64,000 nt of DNA from Vreelandella zhuhanensis (GTDB lineage: Bacteria > Pseudomonadota > Gammaproteobacteria > Pseudomonadales > Halomonadaceae): contig NZ_WTKP01000001.1 in the NCBI RefSeq assembly GCF_009793355.1, forward strand, positions 62,001 through 126,000, read 5' to 3'. Numbering within the stretch: position 1 is the first letter of the stretch; each line of letters opens with the position of its first letter. Shown here piece after piece: positions 35,242 through 45,403 of the stretch. The notes beneath the pieces are model-generated. The model worked only from the letters and a program-made list of their open reading frames with translations. It had not been told where the DNA came from and made no database searches. The translations under genes and the position numbers were made by a program.

Positions 35242-36347
35242 AGCACACCCTGAGGGTAGGAACCCAGCACCTTGACCTCGGCCGCCCGCAGCCTGACTTC
35301 CTCGAGCATGGCCGCCACCTGCGGATCTTCATGATGCCCCTTGAAGTCGATGAAGAAGACGTAATTCCAGACACCGCTGCGCGACGGCCGCGTTTCCAGG
35401 CGCGTCAGGTCGATCTGATGGCGATGGAAGGGCTCAAGGAGGTCATGCAGGGCACCGGGCTGGTTGCGCATGGCGACGACCAGGGAGGTCTTGTCGTCAC
35501 CCGAGCGGGGCACATCCTGATTACCGATGATCAAGAAACGCGTGGAATTATCCGGGCGGTCTTCGATCTTTTCCGTCAACAGGGTCAGGCCGTAAAGCTT
35601 GGCGGCCATGTCGCCGGCAATCGCGGCACTGTGCCATTCGGTCTTGACCAGTTTGGCGGCTTCGGCATTGGAGGCAACCGGCACGCGCTCGGCATGCGGA
35701 AAGTGGGCATCCAACCATTTGCGACATTGGGCAAACGACTGCGGGTGCGAGTAGATACGTGACACTTTATCGCGACGCGTGGTGTCCGCCACCAGCAGAT
35801 GATGATGGATACGCAGCACGACTTCGCCGCAGATACGAATCGAGGAATCCATGAACGAATCCAGGGTGTGATTGACCACCCCTTCCGTGGAATTCTCGAC
35901 CGGCACGACGCCATAATTGACCGCACCGGCTTCCACTTCGCGAAACACTTCATCGATTGCCGCCATGGGCAGGCTGATCGCACTCTCACCGAAATGCTTG
36001 AGCGCCGCCTGCTGGGTAAAAGTGCCTTCAGGGCCTAGATAAGACACCTTGATCGGCTGCTCGAGCGCCAGACAGGCAGACATGATTTCACGAAACAGTC
36101 GCGCCATTTCCTCACTGTCCAGCGGCCCCGGATTCAGCGCCATGATCCGCCTGAGCACCTGTGCCTCACGTTCCGGGCGATAGAATACCGTGCCCTTGTC
36201 GCGACTCAGCTTCACATTGGCCACATGTTGGGCACAGGCCGCTCGCTCACTGATCAGGCGCAGAATGTCCGTATCCAGCTGGTCGATCGTCTCGCGCAAC
36301 TCGTCCAGATTGTTGGAGGAGTCAGTGTTGCTGGGGGAGTCAGACAT
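35238..36347 (-). CDS. pheA: chorismate mutase / prephenate dehydratase (P-protein)
   Basis: The 369-aa bifunctional enzyme makes phenylpyruvate. Residues 10-95 are an AroQ chorismate mutase helix bundle (LRETIDQLDTDILRLISERA), followed by prephenate dehydratase (SYLGPEGTFTQQAALKHFG; NSTRFLIIG motif, here DNSTRFLIIGNQ) and a C-terminal ACT domain for feedback by phenylalanine (ALHDLLEPFHRHQIDLTRLE). The gene sits 5 bp after serC and overlaps tyrA-aroA by 4 bp. The hisC-type aminotransferase found here in Pseudomonas is absent. Confidence 0.96.
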   Translation of the reverse strand: MSDSPSNTDSSNNLDELRETIDQLDTDILRLISERAACAQHVANVKLSRDKGTVFYRPEREAQVLRRIMALNPGPLDSEEMARLFREIMSACLALEQPIKVSYLGPEGTFTQQAALKHFGESAISLPMAAIDEVFREVEAGAVNYGVVPVENSTEGVVNHTLDSFMDSSIRICGEVVLRIHHHLLVADTTRRDKVSRIYSHPQSFAQCRKWLDAHFPHAERVPVASNAEAAKLVKTEWHSAAIAGDMAAKLYGLTLLTEKIEDRPDNSTRFLIIGNQDVPRSGDDKTSLVVAMRNQPGALHDLLEPFHRHQIDLTRLETRPSRSGVWNYVFFIDFKGHHEDPQVAAMLEEVRLRAAEVKVLGSYPQGVL

Positions 36348-36352
36348 GGTGA

Positions 36353-37456
36353 TTAGCCCCTTCTTTGTTCGAAATCCGCCATGAAGGCGATCAACGTATC
36401 CACGGCGTCTTCAGGCACGGCATTGTACAAGCTGGCCCGCATCCCCCCCACGCTGCGGTGGCCTTTGAGGTTCAGCAACCCGGCGACATTCGCTTCGCTC
36501 AGAAAGTCCGCGTCCAGACGGCTATCCGCCAGCACGAACGGAACATTCATGCGTGAGCGGTTGGCCGCCACTATGGGGTTGGAATAAAGGCCGCTGGTAT
36601 CGATCGCGGCATACAGCTTGGCGGCTTTACGAGCATTGATAGCCCCCATGGCATCCAGCCCGCCGATATCGGCTTTCAGCCATTGGAACACCAGCCCGGC
36701 AAGGTACCAGGCATAAGTAGGTGGCGTATTGACCATTGAGCCGCCCTCCGCCATCGCCTTGTAATCGAACAAGGAAGGAATGGCCTTACAGGCTTGATCG
36801 AGCAGATCATCGCGCACGATTACCAGCGTCAATCCCGCCGGGCCGATATTCTTCTGTGCACCGGCGTAGATGATGCCGAATTTCGACACATCCAGAGGAG
36901 CGGCAAGAATACTCGACGACATGTCACAGACCAGCGGCACCTCGACACCGTCCGGGCGAACAGCCTCTGGAGTGTAATCGAATTCGAGCCCGCCGATGGT
37001 TTCATTGGCGGTGTAATGCAGATAAGCCGCCTGGTCGCTTAATTTTAGCGCCGAGGGCCGAGGTACGGCTGTCTGGCCATTGGCCTCACTGCTGGCGGCC
37101 ACATAGTAATCAAACCCGAGATGCCTCGCCTCGGCGATCGCCTTCTTGCCCCAGATGCCGGTATGGATGAAATTGGCACTGCCCCCATTACCCAAGAGGT
37201 TCATCGGCAACATGGCAAACTGCAGGCTGGCACCCCCCTGCAGGAACAGAACGCGATAGTTATCAGGCAGCTGCAACAATTCCCGCAGGTCCGCCTCGGC
37301 CTTTTCGGCAATGGCGACGAACTCATCACTGCGATGGCTCATTTCCATTATCGAAAGCCCATGCCCCTGGTAATCGAGCAACTCGCGCTGGGCGCGTTCG
37401 AGTACCGCCTGAGGTAGCGCCGCCGGTCCGGCGCAGAAATTATAGTGACGTGTCAT
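36353..37456 (-). CDS. serC: phosphoserine aminotransferase
   Basis: The 367-aa PLP enzyme makes phosphoserine for serine and also serves pyridoxal synthesis. It has the SerC start [18 protein letters not shown], the [10 protein letters not shown] phosphate-binding loop, and the PLP lysine in [11 protein letters not shown] (about residue 203). The ATG at 37456 lies within gyrA, overlapping by 17 bp. Confidence 0.96.
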   Translation of the reverse strand: MTRHYNFCAGPAALPQAVLERAQRELLDYQGHGLSIMEMSHRSDEFVAIAEKAEADLRELLQLPDNYRVLFLQGGASLQFAMLPMNLLGNGGSANFIHTGIWGKKAIAEARHLGFDYYVAASSEANGQTAVPRPSALKLSDQAAYLHYTANETIGGLEFDYTPEAVRPDGVEVPLVCDMSSSILAAPLDVSKFGIIYAGAQKNIGPAGLTLVIVRDDLLDQACKAIPSLFDYKAMAEGGSMVNTPPTYAWYLAGLVFQWLKADIGGLDAMGAINARKAAKLYAAIDTSGLYSNPIVAANRSRMNVPFVLADSRLDADFLSEANVAGLLNLKGHRSVGGMRASLYNAVPEDAVDTLIAFMADFEQRRG

Positions 37457-40193
37457 CAGACTGCCCTTCCCCTGAATCGTCCTGTAAATCGCTGTTCGGC
37501 TCTGCGCTCAGCGGCGCTTCTTGCGCCTGCGCTTCCCCCGACAGCGGTGCTTCCAGGGCCTCGTCTGTTTCCAGCGGCGCGTCTTCCAGCTCATCGATGC
37601 GCACGGTCTTGACCAGCTTTTCGTTTACACCCAGACGAATCAGCATGACGCCCTGGGTGTTACGCGATGTGGACGAGACCTCTTCCACACGGGTACGCAC
37701 CAGGGTGCCACGATCGGTAATCAGCATCATTTCATCGCTGGGATAGACCTGCATGGCCGCTACCAGTGAGCCGTTGCGCTCGCTGGTCTGCATCGCGATA
37801 ACGCCTTGGCCACCGCGCCCGCGCAGCGGGAATTCTTCCAGACGGGTACGTTTGCCATAGCCATTTTCGCTGGCGGTCAAGATGTAGATCTGTCCTGCAT
37901 TGCTGCTTTCGCCTGCGGATTCAACGGCTGCTTCGTTTTCAGCCTCTTCTTCCACATCGATCTTCTGGCTCTGGGGAATGATCAGGCTAATCACCTCGGC
38001 GCCCTTGGCCAGGCGCATACCGCGCACGCCACGCGCCGTGCGCCCCATGGCGCGAACGTTGCCTTCCTCGAAACGAATCGCCTTGCCATTGGAAGACAGC
38101 ATCATGGCATGATCGACACCGGAGGTAATCGCCGCGCCCACCAGGCGGTCGTCTTCTTCCAGGTCGATGGCGATCAGGCCCACGCTACGCGGCCGGGAAA
38201 ACTGCTCCAGGCTGGTACGCTTGACGGTACCCTTGGCGGTGGCGAAGAAAATGTAATGTTCGGGGTCGTAGCCGCGCACTGGCAGGATGGTGCTGATCAC
38301 CTCGCCTTCGTCCAGCGGCAGCAAATTGACCAATGGCTTGCCGCGTGACCCGCGGCTGGCATTGGGCATCTCGTAGACCTTGAGCCAATAGACCTTGCCA
38401 CGGTTCGAAAACAGCAGGATGGTGTCATGCGTCGAGGCCACCAGCAGGTGCTCGATGACGTCCTCGTCTTTCATGGCGGTAGCGGATTTTCCGCGCCCAC
38501 CACGGCGCTGCGCCTGATAGTCGGAAAGCGGCTGCGTCTTGGCGTAACCCGAGCGTGACACCGTGACCACCATGTCTTCCTCGGCAATCAGGTCTTCCAT
38601 GCTCAAGTCCAGATGGCTGAACTGAATCTCGCTGCGCCGATCATTGCCGAACTGGTCGCGTACCGCGTGCAACTCTTCGCGAATCACTTCCATCAAGCGA
38701 TCGGCCGAGGCCAGAATCCGCGTCAATTCGGCGATTTTTTCGAGGATGGAGAGGTATTCATCCAGCAGCTTTTCGGTTTCCAGCCCGGTCAAACGATGCA
38801 GGCGTAACTCCAGGATCGCCTGGGCCTGGGCTTGAGACAACCGATACTGCGTCGCGGAAGGATTGAGACCGTAACCCTCTTCGAGTTCTTCGGGCTTGCA
38901 CGAGGTAGCCCCGGCACGCTCCAGCATGCCGGTGACCTGTCCCGGCTGCCAGTTCTTGGCCAGCAGCTTTTCGCGGGCTTCAGCGGCGTTGGGCGATGCC
39001 TTGATCAGCTCGATAACCTGATCGATATTGGAAATCGCTACCGCCAAACCTTCCAGGATATGGCCGCGCTCACGGGCTTTCTTGAGCTCGAACAGCGTAC
39101 GCCGGGTCACTACCTCGCGGCGGTGACGGATAAAGGCTTCCAGCATTTGCTTGAGGTTCAGCGTGCGCGGCTGGCCGTTTTCCAACGCCACCATATTGAT
39201 ACCGAACACGTTTTGCAGCTGGGTCTGGGCAAAGAGGTTATTGACCACGACCTCGCCCGACTCGCCGCGCTTGACCTCGATCACGACGCGCAAGCCATCC
39301 TTGTCGGATTCGTCGCGCAATTCAGCAATGCCTTCGATTTTCTTGTCTTTCACCAGCTCGGCGATCTTTTCGATCAACCGCGCCTTGTTCACCTGATAAG
39401 GCAGTTCGCTGATGATGATATGGTCGCGGCCGGATTTATCGTCGTGCTCGATGGTGTGACAGGCCCGCACATAAATGCGTCCACGCCCGGTGTGATAGGC
39501 ATCGATGATGCCCGCACGGCCATTGATGATGGCGCCGGTGGGGAAATCCGGGCCAGGGATGTAATGCATCAAATCATCGATCGACAAAGTGTAGTCATCG
39601 ATCAATGCCAGGCAGCCATCGATGACTTCGCGCATATTGTGCGGGGGAATATTGGTCGCCATGCCTACGGCGATCCCCGAAGAGCCGTTAATCAATAGAT
39701 TGGGCACTTTGGTCGGCATAACGTCGGGAATACGCTCGGTACCGTCGTAGTTGTCGACCCAATCGACGGTATCCTTTTCCAGGTCGGCGAGAAGCTCATG
39801 CGCCAGCTTGGACATGCGCACTTCGGTGTAACGCATGGCAGCGGCACTATCGCCGTCTATCGAACCGAAGTTCCCTTGGCCATCAACCAGAACGTGGCGC
39901 ATCGAGAAATGCTGGGCCATGCGGACGATGGTGTCATAAACGGCACTGTCACCATGGGGGTGATATTTACCGATGACATCGCCGACCACACGCGCCGATT
40001 TCTTATACGGTTTGTTCCAGTCATTACTCAGTTCATGCATGGCAAACAACACACGCCGATGAACCGGCTTGAGGCCGTCGCGCACGTCGGGAAGAGCGCG
40101 ACCGATAATGACACTCATCGCGTAGTCGAGATACGACTGTTTAAGCTCGTCTTCGATATTGACGGGCAGGATTTCTCTGGCGATGTCACCCAT
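37440..40193 (-). CDS. gyrA: DNA gyrase subunit A
   Basis: The 917-aa subunit carries the breakage-reunion domain with catalytic Tyr in AMRYTEVRM (about 121-129), the quinolone-resistance region [18 protein letters not shown] with Ser and Asp at the positions equal to E. coli Ser83 and Asp87 (so no classical resistance change), and a C-terminal beta-pinwheel with the GyrA box QRRGGRGK. An acidic tail rich in Glu and Ser follows. ATG at 40193 ([12 protein letters not shown]) has AAGGAT upstream and matches known starts; the frame extends further upstream without support. Confidence 0.97.
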   Translation of the reverse strand: MGDIAREILPVNIEDELKQSYLDYAMSVIIGRALPDVRDGLKPVHRRVLFAMHELSNDWNKPYKKSARVVGDVIGKYHPHGDSAVYDTIVRMAQHFSMRHVLVDGQGNFGSIDGDSAAAMRYTEVRMSKLAHELLADLEKDTVDWVDNYDGTERIPDVMPTKVPNLLINGSSGIAVGMATNIPPHNMREVIDGCLALIDDYTLSIDDLMHYIPGPDFPTGAIINGRAGIIDAYHTGRGRIYVRACHTIEHDDKSGRDHIIISELPYQVNKARLIEKIAELVKDKKIEGIAELRDESDKDGLRVVIEVKRGESGEVVVNNLFAQTQLQNVFGINMVALENGQPRTLNLKQMLEAFIRHRREVVTRRTLFELKKARERGHILEGLAVAISNIDQVIELIKASPNAAEAREKLLAKNWQPGQVTGMLERAGATSCKPEELEEGYGLNPSATQYRLSQAQAQAILELRLHRLTGLETEKLLDEYLSILEKIAELTRILASADRLMEVIREELHAVRDQFGNDRRSEIQFSHLDLSMEDLIAEEDMVVTVSRSGYAKTQPLSDYQAQRRGGRGKSATAMKDEDVIEHLLVASTHDTILLFSNRGKVYWLKVYEMPNASRGSRGKPLVNLLPLDEGEVISTILPVRGYDPEHYIFFATAKGTVKRTSLEQFSRPRSVGLIAIDLEEDDRLVGAAITSGVDHAMMLSSNGKAIRFEEGNVRAMGRTARGVRGMRLAKGAEVISLIIPQSQKIDVEEEAENEAAVESAGESSNAGQIYILTASENGYGKRTRLEEFPLRGRGGQGVIAMQTSERNGSLVAAMQVYPSDEMMLITDRGTLVRTRVEEVSSTSRNTQGVMLIRLGVNEKLVKTVRIDELEDAPLETDEALEAPLSGEAQAQEAPLSAEPNSDLQDDSGEGQSDDTSL

Positions 40194-40279
40194 GAAAGTC
40201 AGATCCTTTGCACTGCATTTGCATTGCGAGAGTTGAAAGCGCAACAAGATGCCGGGGCACGGCGCGCAATTACCTGGAC

Positions 40280-40288
40280 ATCATACCA
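40280..40288 (-). promoter_or_regulatory. extended -10 promoter candidate for gyrA
   Basis: On the minus strand TGGTATGAT forms a TGn-extended -10 (hexamer TATGAT, 40285-40280), about 90 bp before the gyrA ATG. No good -35 is spaced 17 bp upstream, which suits an extended -10 and the usual relaxation-sensitive gyrA promoter. Confidence 0.4.
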
Positions 40289-40518
40289 CTGCACAGGCGG
40301 CAAGGGCAGCCGCAGCACACCCACACAAATACAGCTAAAAACGCTCTGAGCGGCTCAGAAGGGCGTTAACGCCGATTCGGCTATCATCAATGCCGTCAGC
40401 ACTGCCCCCATATTTGACCCTTCACCGCACAGGCTTTAATACCTGATCCGGTTCGCAGCACTGGTACGTATCGCCAGCTTTCGACATAATGAGCAGCCCT
40501 TTGCACAGGATATGCTCC

Positions 40519-41454
40519 ATGTGGTTCAAGCACTTGCACCTTTATCGCTTGCACGGCGCCCCGGAGATGCCGCCAGAGGCGCTGGAACAAGCCCTTGCCG
40601 ACCAGGCCAGCCAGCCATTAGGTGGCACACAAGCACGCCGATTAGGCTGGTGTGCTCCGGCGGGACGACTGGGAAGCGGCCATTACCTGCATGAACTTCA
40701 AGGCCACCGATTGCTCAGTGCCTTGCGCCAGGAGCGCTTGCTGCCTGCGTCGGTGGTGCGCGAAGAAGTCGAGGAACAGGTCAGCGACATCGAATCACGC
40801 GAAGGTCGCAAGCTTACGCGCAAGGAAAAGACCGCCATCAAGGAGCAGGTAACCGAAACACTATTACCGCAGGCTTTCATACGCAGTCAGAAAATCGATT
40901 TATGGTGGGACACAAGGCGCAACTTGATCGGCATCAACGCCAGCAGCCGTACGCGGGCCGAAGATGTGCTCGACCTGCTGCGTGAAACGCTGGGGAGTCT
41001 CAAGGTCACGCCTCTTGCCACTCAGGCATTGCCGATTCGCGCCATGACCACTTGGCTCGGCGACCCGGAAAGCCGCCCCAGCGACCTGGAACTCGGTGAT
41101 CAGGTCGAGCTCAAGGCCAAGGGCGATGATGGTGTGCTGCGTGCCCGCCAGGTGGATCTGGACAGCGATGAAATTCAGCAGCTACTGGCAAGCGGCCGCC
41201 AAGCCAGTAAACTGGCGGTAAATCTGGCGGGTCGGCTTCGATTCATTCTGCATGACGACCTGGCGCTCAAGTCGCTGCGCTTCAGCGATGCCTTGATCGA
41301 GGAAGCCGATCATGCTGAAGACGGTGACGACGCCCTGGTACGCCTGGAAACGGATTTCATCCTGATGGCACAGGCGTTATCGGATGACATCACCCGATTG
41401 ATCGAATGGCTCGGCGGCGAAGCCGAGACAGGACGCGACAGCTTTCCTGCGTGA
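40519..41454 (+). CDS. rdgC: recombination-associated protein RdgC
   Basis: The 311-aa protein has the RdgC layout: start MWFKHLHLYRL, a central PLPxxA-type region, REEVEEQVSDIESREGRKLT and basic KEKTAIKEQV, then QKIDLWWDTRRNLIGINASS. RdgC forms a ring round double-stranded DNA and restrains RecA loading. The ATG at 40519 has AGGA upstream. It is divergent from gyrA across 325 bp. Confidence 0.94.
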   Translation: MWFKHLHLYRLHGAPEMPPEALEQALADQASQPLGGTQARRLGWCAPAGRLGSGHYLHELQGHRLLSALRQERLLPASVVREEVEEQVSDIESREGRKLTRKEKTAIKEQVTETLLPQAFIRSQKIDLWWDTRRNLIGINASSRTRAEDVLDLLRETLGSLKVTPLATQALPIRAMTTWLGDPESRPSDLELGDQVELKAKGDDGVLRARQVDLDSDEIQQLLASGRQASKLAVNLAGRLRFILHDDLALKSLRFSDALIEEADHAEDGDDALVRLETDFILMAQALSDDITRLIEWLGGEAETGRDSFPA

Positions 41455-41555
41455 CTGGCTTCTTGCATGAATCGTTTCCTGCACAGGCCTTTTTTACTGA
41501 CATGCTTGCACGCCCTTTTCGCTAACTCTTATTTTGGCACCAGCCTACGGATCGC

Positions 41556-42737
41556 ATGACTCATACCCCTGATGCCCTTTCTGCCGATGCCACACAAGAC
41601 CCATGGGCCGACGTCCGACCTTACATGGATCACGAGGTGGCTGATGTCCTCACGCGCCTGTCACACGATGCCGAACTGCTCGATGCGTTGACGCAATTTC
41701 GCTTGCCTCGCCTGGCACGTTGGGCACCGCCCTTGGCCCGCACCTTGGCAAGCGTTGCTATACGCCGTGAGGTCAGGGGCGTGACCACGGTGCGTGATTT
41801 TCAAATGCGTATCGCGCACTACATGGACCGCATGATTCGCACCACTACCGATGCCTTTCAGGTCGAAGGACTGGAAAAGCTCGACGCTGACAGTGCTTAT
41901 CTGTTCATCGGTAATCACCGCGATATTGCCCTCGACCCCGCATTCGTCAACTATGCGCTGTATCAGGCCGACCGCGATACGGTACGTATTGCCATCGGTG
42001 ATAACCTCTTGAAAAAGCCCTACGTTACCGACCTGATGCGCTTGAACAAGAGCTTCATCGTGCCGCGTAGCGCAAGGGGCAAGCGCGCCATGCTGGCGGC
42101 TTATCAGACGCTTTCGTCTTATATCCGTCACTCGATTCTTGAAGACAATCACTCGATATGGATGGCCCAGCGCGAAGGCCGCGCCAAAAACGGCATTGAC
42201 CGCACTGACCCGGCCATCATCAAGATGCTGACCATGGCCAGGCGCACCGCTGAGCGTAACGTTGATTTCGGCGAAGCCGTCAAGGAACTCAAGCTGGTAC
42301 CGATCTCGATCAGCTACGAATACGATCCCTGCGATATGCAGAAGGCGCAGGAGTTACACGCCATTCATACCCAGGGTGAGTATGCCAAGAGCGAATTCGA
42401 GGACATCAGCTCGATTGTGACCGGGATTACCGGCGCGAAAGGTCGCGTGCAGCTGCGTTTCGGTAGCCCCATCGGCTCCGACATCGCCACTCCGGATGAA
42501 GCCGCAGCGGAAATCGATCGTCAGGTGATCGGCGGCTATCGTTTGTTTCCCAGCCACTACTTGGCACTCGAAGCGCTGGGAGATGCGCCCGAACTGGTGG
42601 CGCGCAACGTCATCACCCCCGCCGACCGTGAACGCTTCAATCAACGGCTAGCCGAGGTGCCGGAGGAATTACGCCCCTGGTGGCTGGCGCAATACGCCAA
42701 CCCGGTAAAACATAAAGCAGGACGCCTAACCCCCTAA
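41556..42737 (+). CDS. 1-acyl-glycerol-3-phosphate acyltransferase family protein
   Basis: The 393-aa protein contains a PlsC/glycerophosphate acyltransferase domain with the catalytic HxxxxD motif in GNHRDIALDPAF (about residues 127-138), a FIVPRSARGKRA block and the later WMAQREGRAKNG. It is larger than PlsC and has no clear membrane anchor, as in the large acyltransferases found in marine gammaproteobacteria. It should transfer an acyl chain to a glycerophospholipid precursor; the exact substrate is unknown. Confidence 0.82.
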   Translation: MTHTPDALSADATQDPWADVRPYMDHEVADVLTRLSHDAELLDALTQFRLPRLARWAPPLARTLASVAIRREVRGVTTVRDFQMRIAHYMDRMIRTTTDAFQVEGLEKLDADSAYLFIGNHRDIALDPAFVNYALYQADRDTVRIAIGDNLLKKPYVTDLMRLNKSFIVPRSARGKRAMLAAYQTLSSYIRHSILEDNHSIWMAQREGRAKNGIDRTDPAIIKMLTMARRTAERNVDFGEAVKELKLVPISISYEYDPCDMQKAQELHAIHTQGEYAKSEFEDISSIVTGITGAKGRVQLRFGSPIGSDIATPDEAAAEIDRQVIGGYRLFPSHYLALEALGDAPELVARNVITPADRERFNQRLAEVPEELRPWWLAQYANPVKHKAGRLTP

Positions 42738-42857
42738 GCAGCAAATGGCGGACAAGGCGCAACCTCGCCATGCCGGCCAACAGAAAAAATGCTATGGTCA
42801 GCAAATTGACCGGCACTGCCTTGTCTCACCGCCGGCTGCGACTACAAGGAGATTGTC

Positions 42858-43142
42858 ATGTCCGCATCTGAAATTCAAAAAACCCGCATTATCAATGAGC
42901 TGCGCGATTTTGTACGCAAACTACTGCAAGATCCTAAAATCCTGGATCAGTCGCTCGACATCGCTCGCAAGCATTTAGCGGAAGAAGGCAGCAGCGCCGA
43001 CGTCATGGCGCGTATCGCCAATGATATTTCCGATACCACCAGCGTGCATATTCCTGAAGACCCGGCCGAGCATTCCGAAGCGGATAAGCTTTATCTCGAA
43101 TTGCTGAAAGAAGTGGTCCAGGAAGAGCAAGGCTTGTACTGA
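42858..43142 (+). CDS. conserved hypothetical protein, 94 aa
   Basis: I do not recognise a named family. The ATG at 42858 has AAGGAG upstream. The protein is mostly helical and acidic (MSASEIQKTRIINELRDFVR to LELLKEVVQEEQGLY), with no signal peptide, Cys or membrane segment. A terminator hairpin follows 36 bp after its stop, so it is probably a monocistronic unit between the acyltransferase and metG. Confidence 0.7.
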   Translation: MSASEIQKTRIINELRDFVRKLLQDPKILDQSLDIARKHLAEEGSSADVMARIANDISDTTSVHIPEDPAEHSEADKLYLELLKEVVQEEQGLY

Positions 43143-43177
43143 CCCGACCCGGGGTTTGAGGGGCTGAATGCAACCAC

Positions 43178-43213
43178 GGGCGAAGATCGCTACAATCTTC
43201 GCCCCCTTTTTTG
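43178..43213 (+). terminator. terminator upstream of metG, overlapping a promoter-like -10
   Basis: The arms gggcgaagat (43178-43187) and atcttcgccc (43195-43204) form a perfect 10-bp stem with loop cgctaca, followed by cctttttt. The loop and right arm also read gctacaat, a fair -10 hexamer (TACAAT), about 55 bp before the metG ATG, so one element may end the 94-aa gene and start metG. Confidence 0.8.
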
Positions 43214-43247
43214 TTACCGTCTGATGCCAACGGAAGTGTCAATCACC

Positions 43248-45284
43248 ATGTCGAATACCGCCACGCGCAAGATACTGGTCACCAGCGCCCTGCCCTATGC
43301 CAACGGCGCCATCCACCTCGGCCATTTGCTGGAATACATCCAGACCGATATCTGGGTGCGTTTCCAGAAAAGCCGCGGCCAGCAATGCCATTATGTATGC
43401 GCCGACGACGCCCACGGCACCGCCATCATGCTGCGTGCGGAACAGGAAGGCATTACCTCACAGGCCTTGATCGAGCGCGTCTCGCGGGACCATCAGGAAG
43501 ATTTCGCCCGCTTCGGGGTGGCATTCGATAACTACCATTCCACGCATTCAGACGAAAATCGTTATTTTAGTGAGTTGATCTACACGCGTCTGCGCGACAA
43601 GGGCCATATCGCCATTCGCGACATCGAGCAGATGTATGATCCCCAGAAAGGCCTGTTCCTGGCGGACCGTTTCATCAAGGGCACCTGCCCCAAATGCCGT
43701 GCCGAGGATCAATACGGCGACAATTGCGAAGCTTGCGGCGCGACTTACACCCCGGCTGAATTGATCAATCCAGTCTCGGCCATTTCCGGCGCCACGCCGG
43801 AAATCAGACGCTCGAGCCACTATTTCTTCAAGCTACCGGACTTCGTCGAGTTCCTGCAGCGCTGGATCGACGCCGGCCATGTTCAGCCCCAGATTCGCAA
43901 CAAGCTGATGGAATGGTTCGAGTCCGGCTTTAACGAATGGGACATTTCCCGCGATGCCCCTTACTTCGGCTTTGAAATTCCCGATGCACCGGGCAAGTAC
44001 TTTTATGTGTGGCTGGACGCTCCGATCGGTTACCTGGCCAGCTTCAAGAACCTCTGTGACCGCGAAGGCATCGATTTCGACAGTTATTGGGCGCCTGGCT
44101 CCGATGCCGAAATCTATCATTTCATCGGCAAGGACATCGTGTATTTTCATGCGCTGTTCTGGCCGGCCATGCTGCATGGTGCCGATTTCCGCACCCCCAC
44201 GGCGGTCAACTGCCATGGTTTCGTGACCGTGGACGGCGCCAAGATGTCCAAGTCCCGCGGGACGTTCATCAAGGCGGCCACCTATGCCGACCACTTGAAT
44301 CCGGAATACCTGCGCTATTATTTTGCCGCCAAATTGACGTCGGGTGTTGATGACCTCGACTTGAATCTCAGCGACTTTGCCGCCCGGGTAAATTCGGACC
44401 TGGTGGGCAAGGTAGTCAACATCGCCAGCCGCTGCGCAGGCTTCGTCAAGAAGCTCGGTGATAACACGCTTTCGGCGCATTGCACCCAGCCGGAAACGCT
44501 GGCACGTTTCATTGCCGCCGGTGACGACATTGCCGAGGATTTCGAAGCGCGTGATTTTGGGCGCGCCATGCGTAAAGTGATGGAGCTCGCCGATGAAGCC
44601 AATACCTACATTGCCGAAAAGGAACCCTGGGTGCTGGCCAAACAGCCGGGCCATGAGCAGGAGGTGCTGGAAATCTGTTCGGTAGGCATCAACCTTTTCC
44701 GCCAATTAATGGTCTACCTGGCACCGGTAGTGCCGGCCATGGTCGAACAGGCACGTGAATTTCTGAACCTGGAAACCCTTGACTGGCATAGCCGGCATGA
44801 CGTCTTGCTGGCCCATGAAATCAAGAAGTTCAAGCCGCTGATGACGCGGGTAGAACGGGACAGGATTGACGCCATGATCGAAGCTTCAAAGGAGGATCTG
44901 GTGGTGGAGCAAAAGCTAAAGGAAACCCCCAAGGGACCGCTGACTGAAGAGCCAATTGCTCCCGAGATAGGTTTTGAAGATTTCAGCAAGGTTGACCTGC
45001 GTATCGTGCGGATCGCCAAGGCTGACTACGTCGAAGGTGCCGACAAGCTGCTTAAACTGACACTCGACCTTGGCGGCGAGACCCGCACGGTGTTCTCGGG
45101 CATTCGCTCCGCCTACGCTCCGGAAGCCTTGGAAGGACGCCTGACAGTCATGGTGGCCAACCTGGCACCTCGCAAGATGCGTTTCGGCATTTCCGAAGGC
45201 ATGGTACTGGCCGCTGGCAACGAAGCGGGCATTTACCTGCTCTCGCCGGACGCAGGCGCCGAACCAGGGCAACGTGTCATCTGA
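43248..45284 (+). CDS. metG: methionyl-tRNA synthetase
   Basis: The 678-aa class I synthetase has the HIGH-type motif ([16 protein letters not shown], with HLGH), a zinc knuckle [19 protein letters not shown], the KMSKSRGTF signature (about 335-343) and a C-terminal EMAP-like tRNA-binding domain ([20 protein letters not shown] onward, from about 575). The start at 43248 ([19 protein letters not shown]) gives the length and opening of E. coli MetG (677 aa); an in-frame ATG eight codons earlier is unlikely. Confidence 0.96.
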   Translation: MSNTATRKILVTSALPYANGAIHLGHLLEYIQTDIWVRFQKSRGQQCHYVCADDAHGTAIMLRAEQEGITSQALIERVSRDHQEDFARFGVAFDNYHSTHSDENRYFSELIYTRLRDKGHIAIRDIEQMYDPQKGLFLADRFIKGTCPKCRAEDQYGDNCEACGATYTPAELINPVSAISGATPEIRRSSHYFFKLPDFVEFLQRWIDAGHVQPQIRNKLMEWFESGFNEWDISRDAPYFGFEIPDAPGKYFYVWLDAPIGYLASFKNLCDREGIDFDSYWAPGSDAEIYHFIGKDIVYFHALFWPAMLHGADFRTPTAVNCHGFVTVDGAKMSKSRGTFIKAATYADHLNPEYLRYYFAAKLTSGVDDLDLNLSDFAARVNSDLVGKVVNIASRCAGFVKKLGDNTLSAHCTQPETLARFIAAGDDIAEDFEARDFGRAMRKVMELADEANTYIAEKEPWVLAKQPGHEQEVLEICSVGINLFRQLMVYLAPVVPAMVEQAREFLNLETLDWHSRHDVLLAHEIKKFKPLMTRVERDRIDAMIEASKEDLVVEQKLKETPKGPLTEEPIAPEIGFEDFSKVDLRIVRIAKADYVEGADKLLKLTLDLGGETRTVFSGIRSAYAPEALEGRLTVMVANLAPRKMRFGISEGMVLAAGNEAGIYLLSPDAGAEPGQRVI

Positions 45285-45306
45285 ACATCCTGTCATGCTA
45301 ACAACT

Positions 45307-45340
45307 AGGGTAGGCACAGTTACCTACCCTCATTTATTTT
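45307..45340 (+). terminator. rho-independent terminator of metG
   Basis: The arms agggtagg (45307-45314) and cctaccct (45323-45330) pair perfectly round an 8-base loop and are followed by catttatttttaat. It lies 22 bp past the metG stop. Confidence 0.8.
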
Positions 45341-45403
45341 TAATGCTTTTTTATTAGTACGCATTCTGCTTAGCTGACAAGATTAATTAAAATTTGCCGC
45401 CGG

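Noticed and set aside
38832-39698. 288-codon plus-strand open frame opposite gyrA
   Set aside because: It lies wholly inside gyrA on the other strand, lacks a ribosome site and has no family resemblance; it results from GC-rich codon bias.
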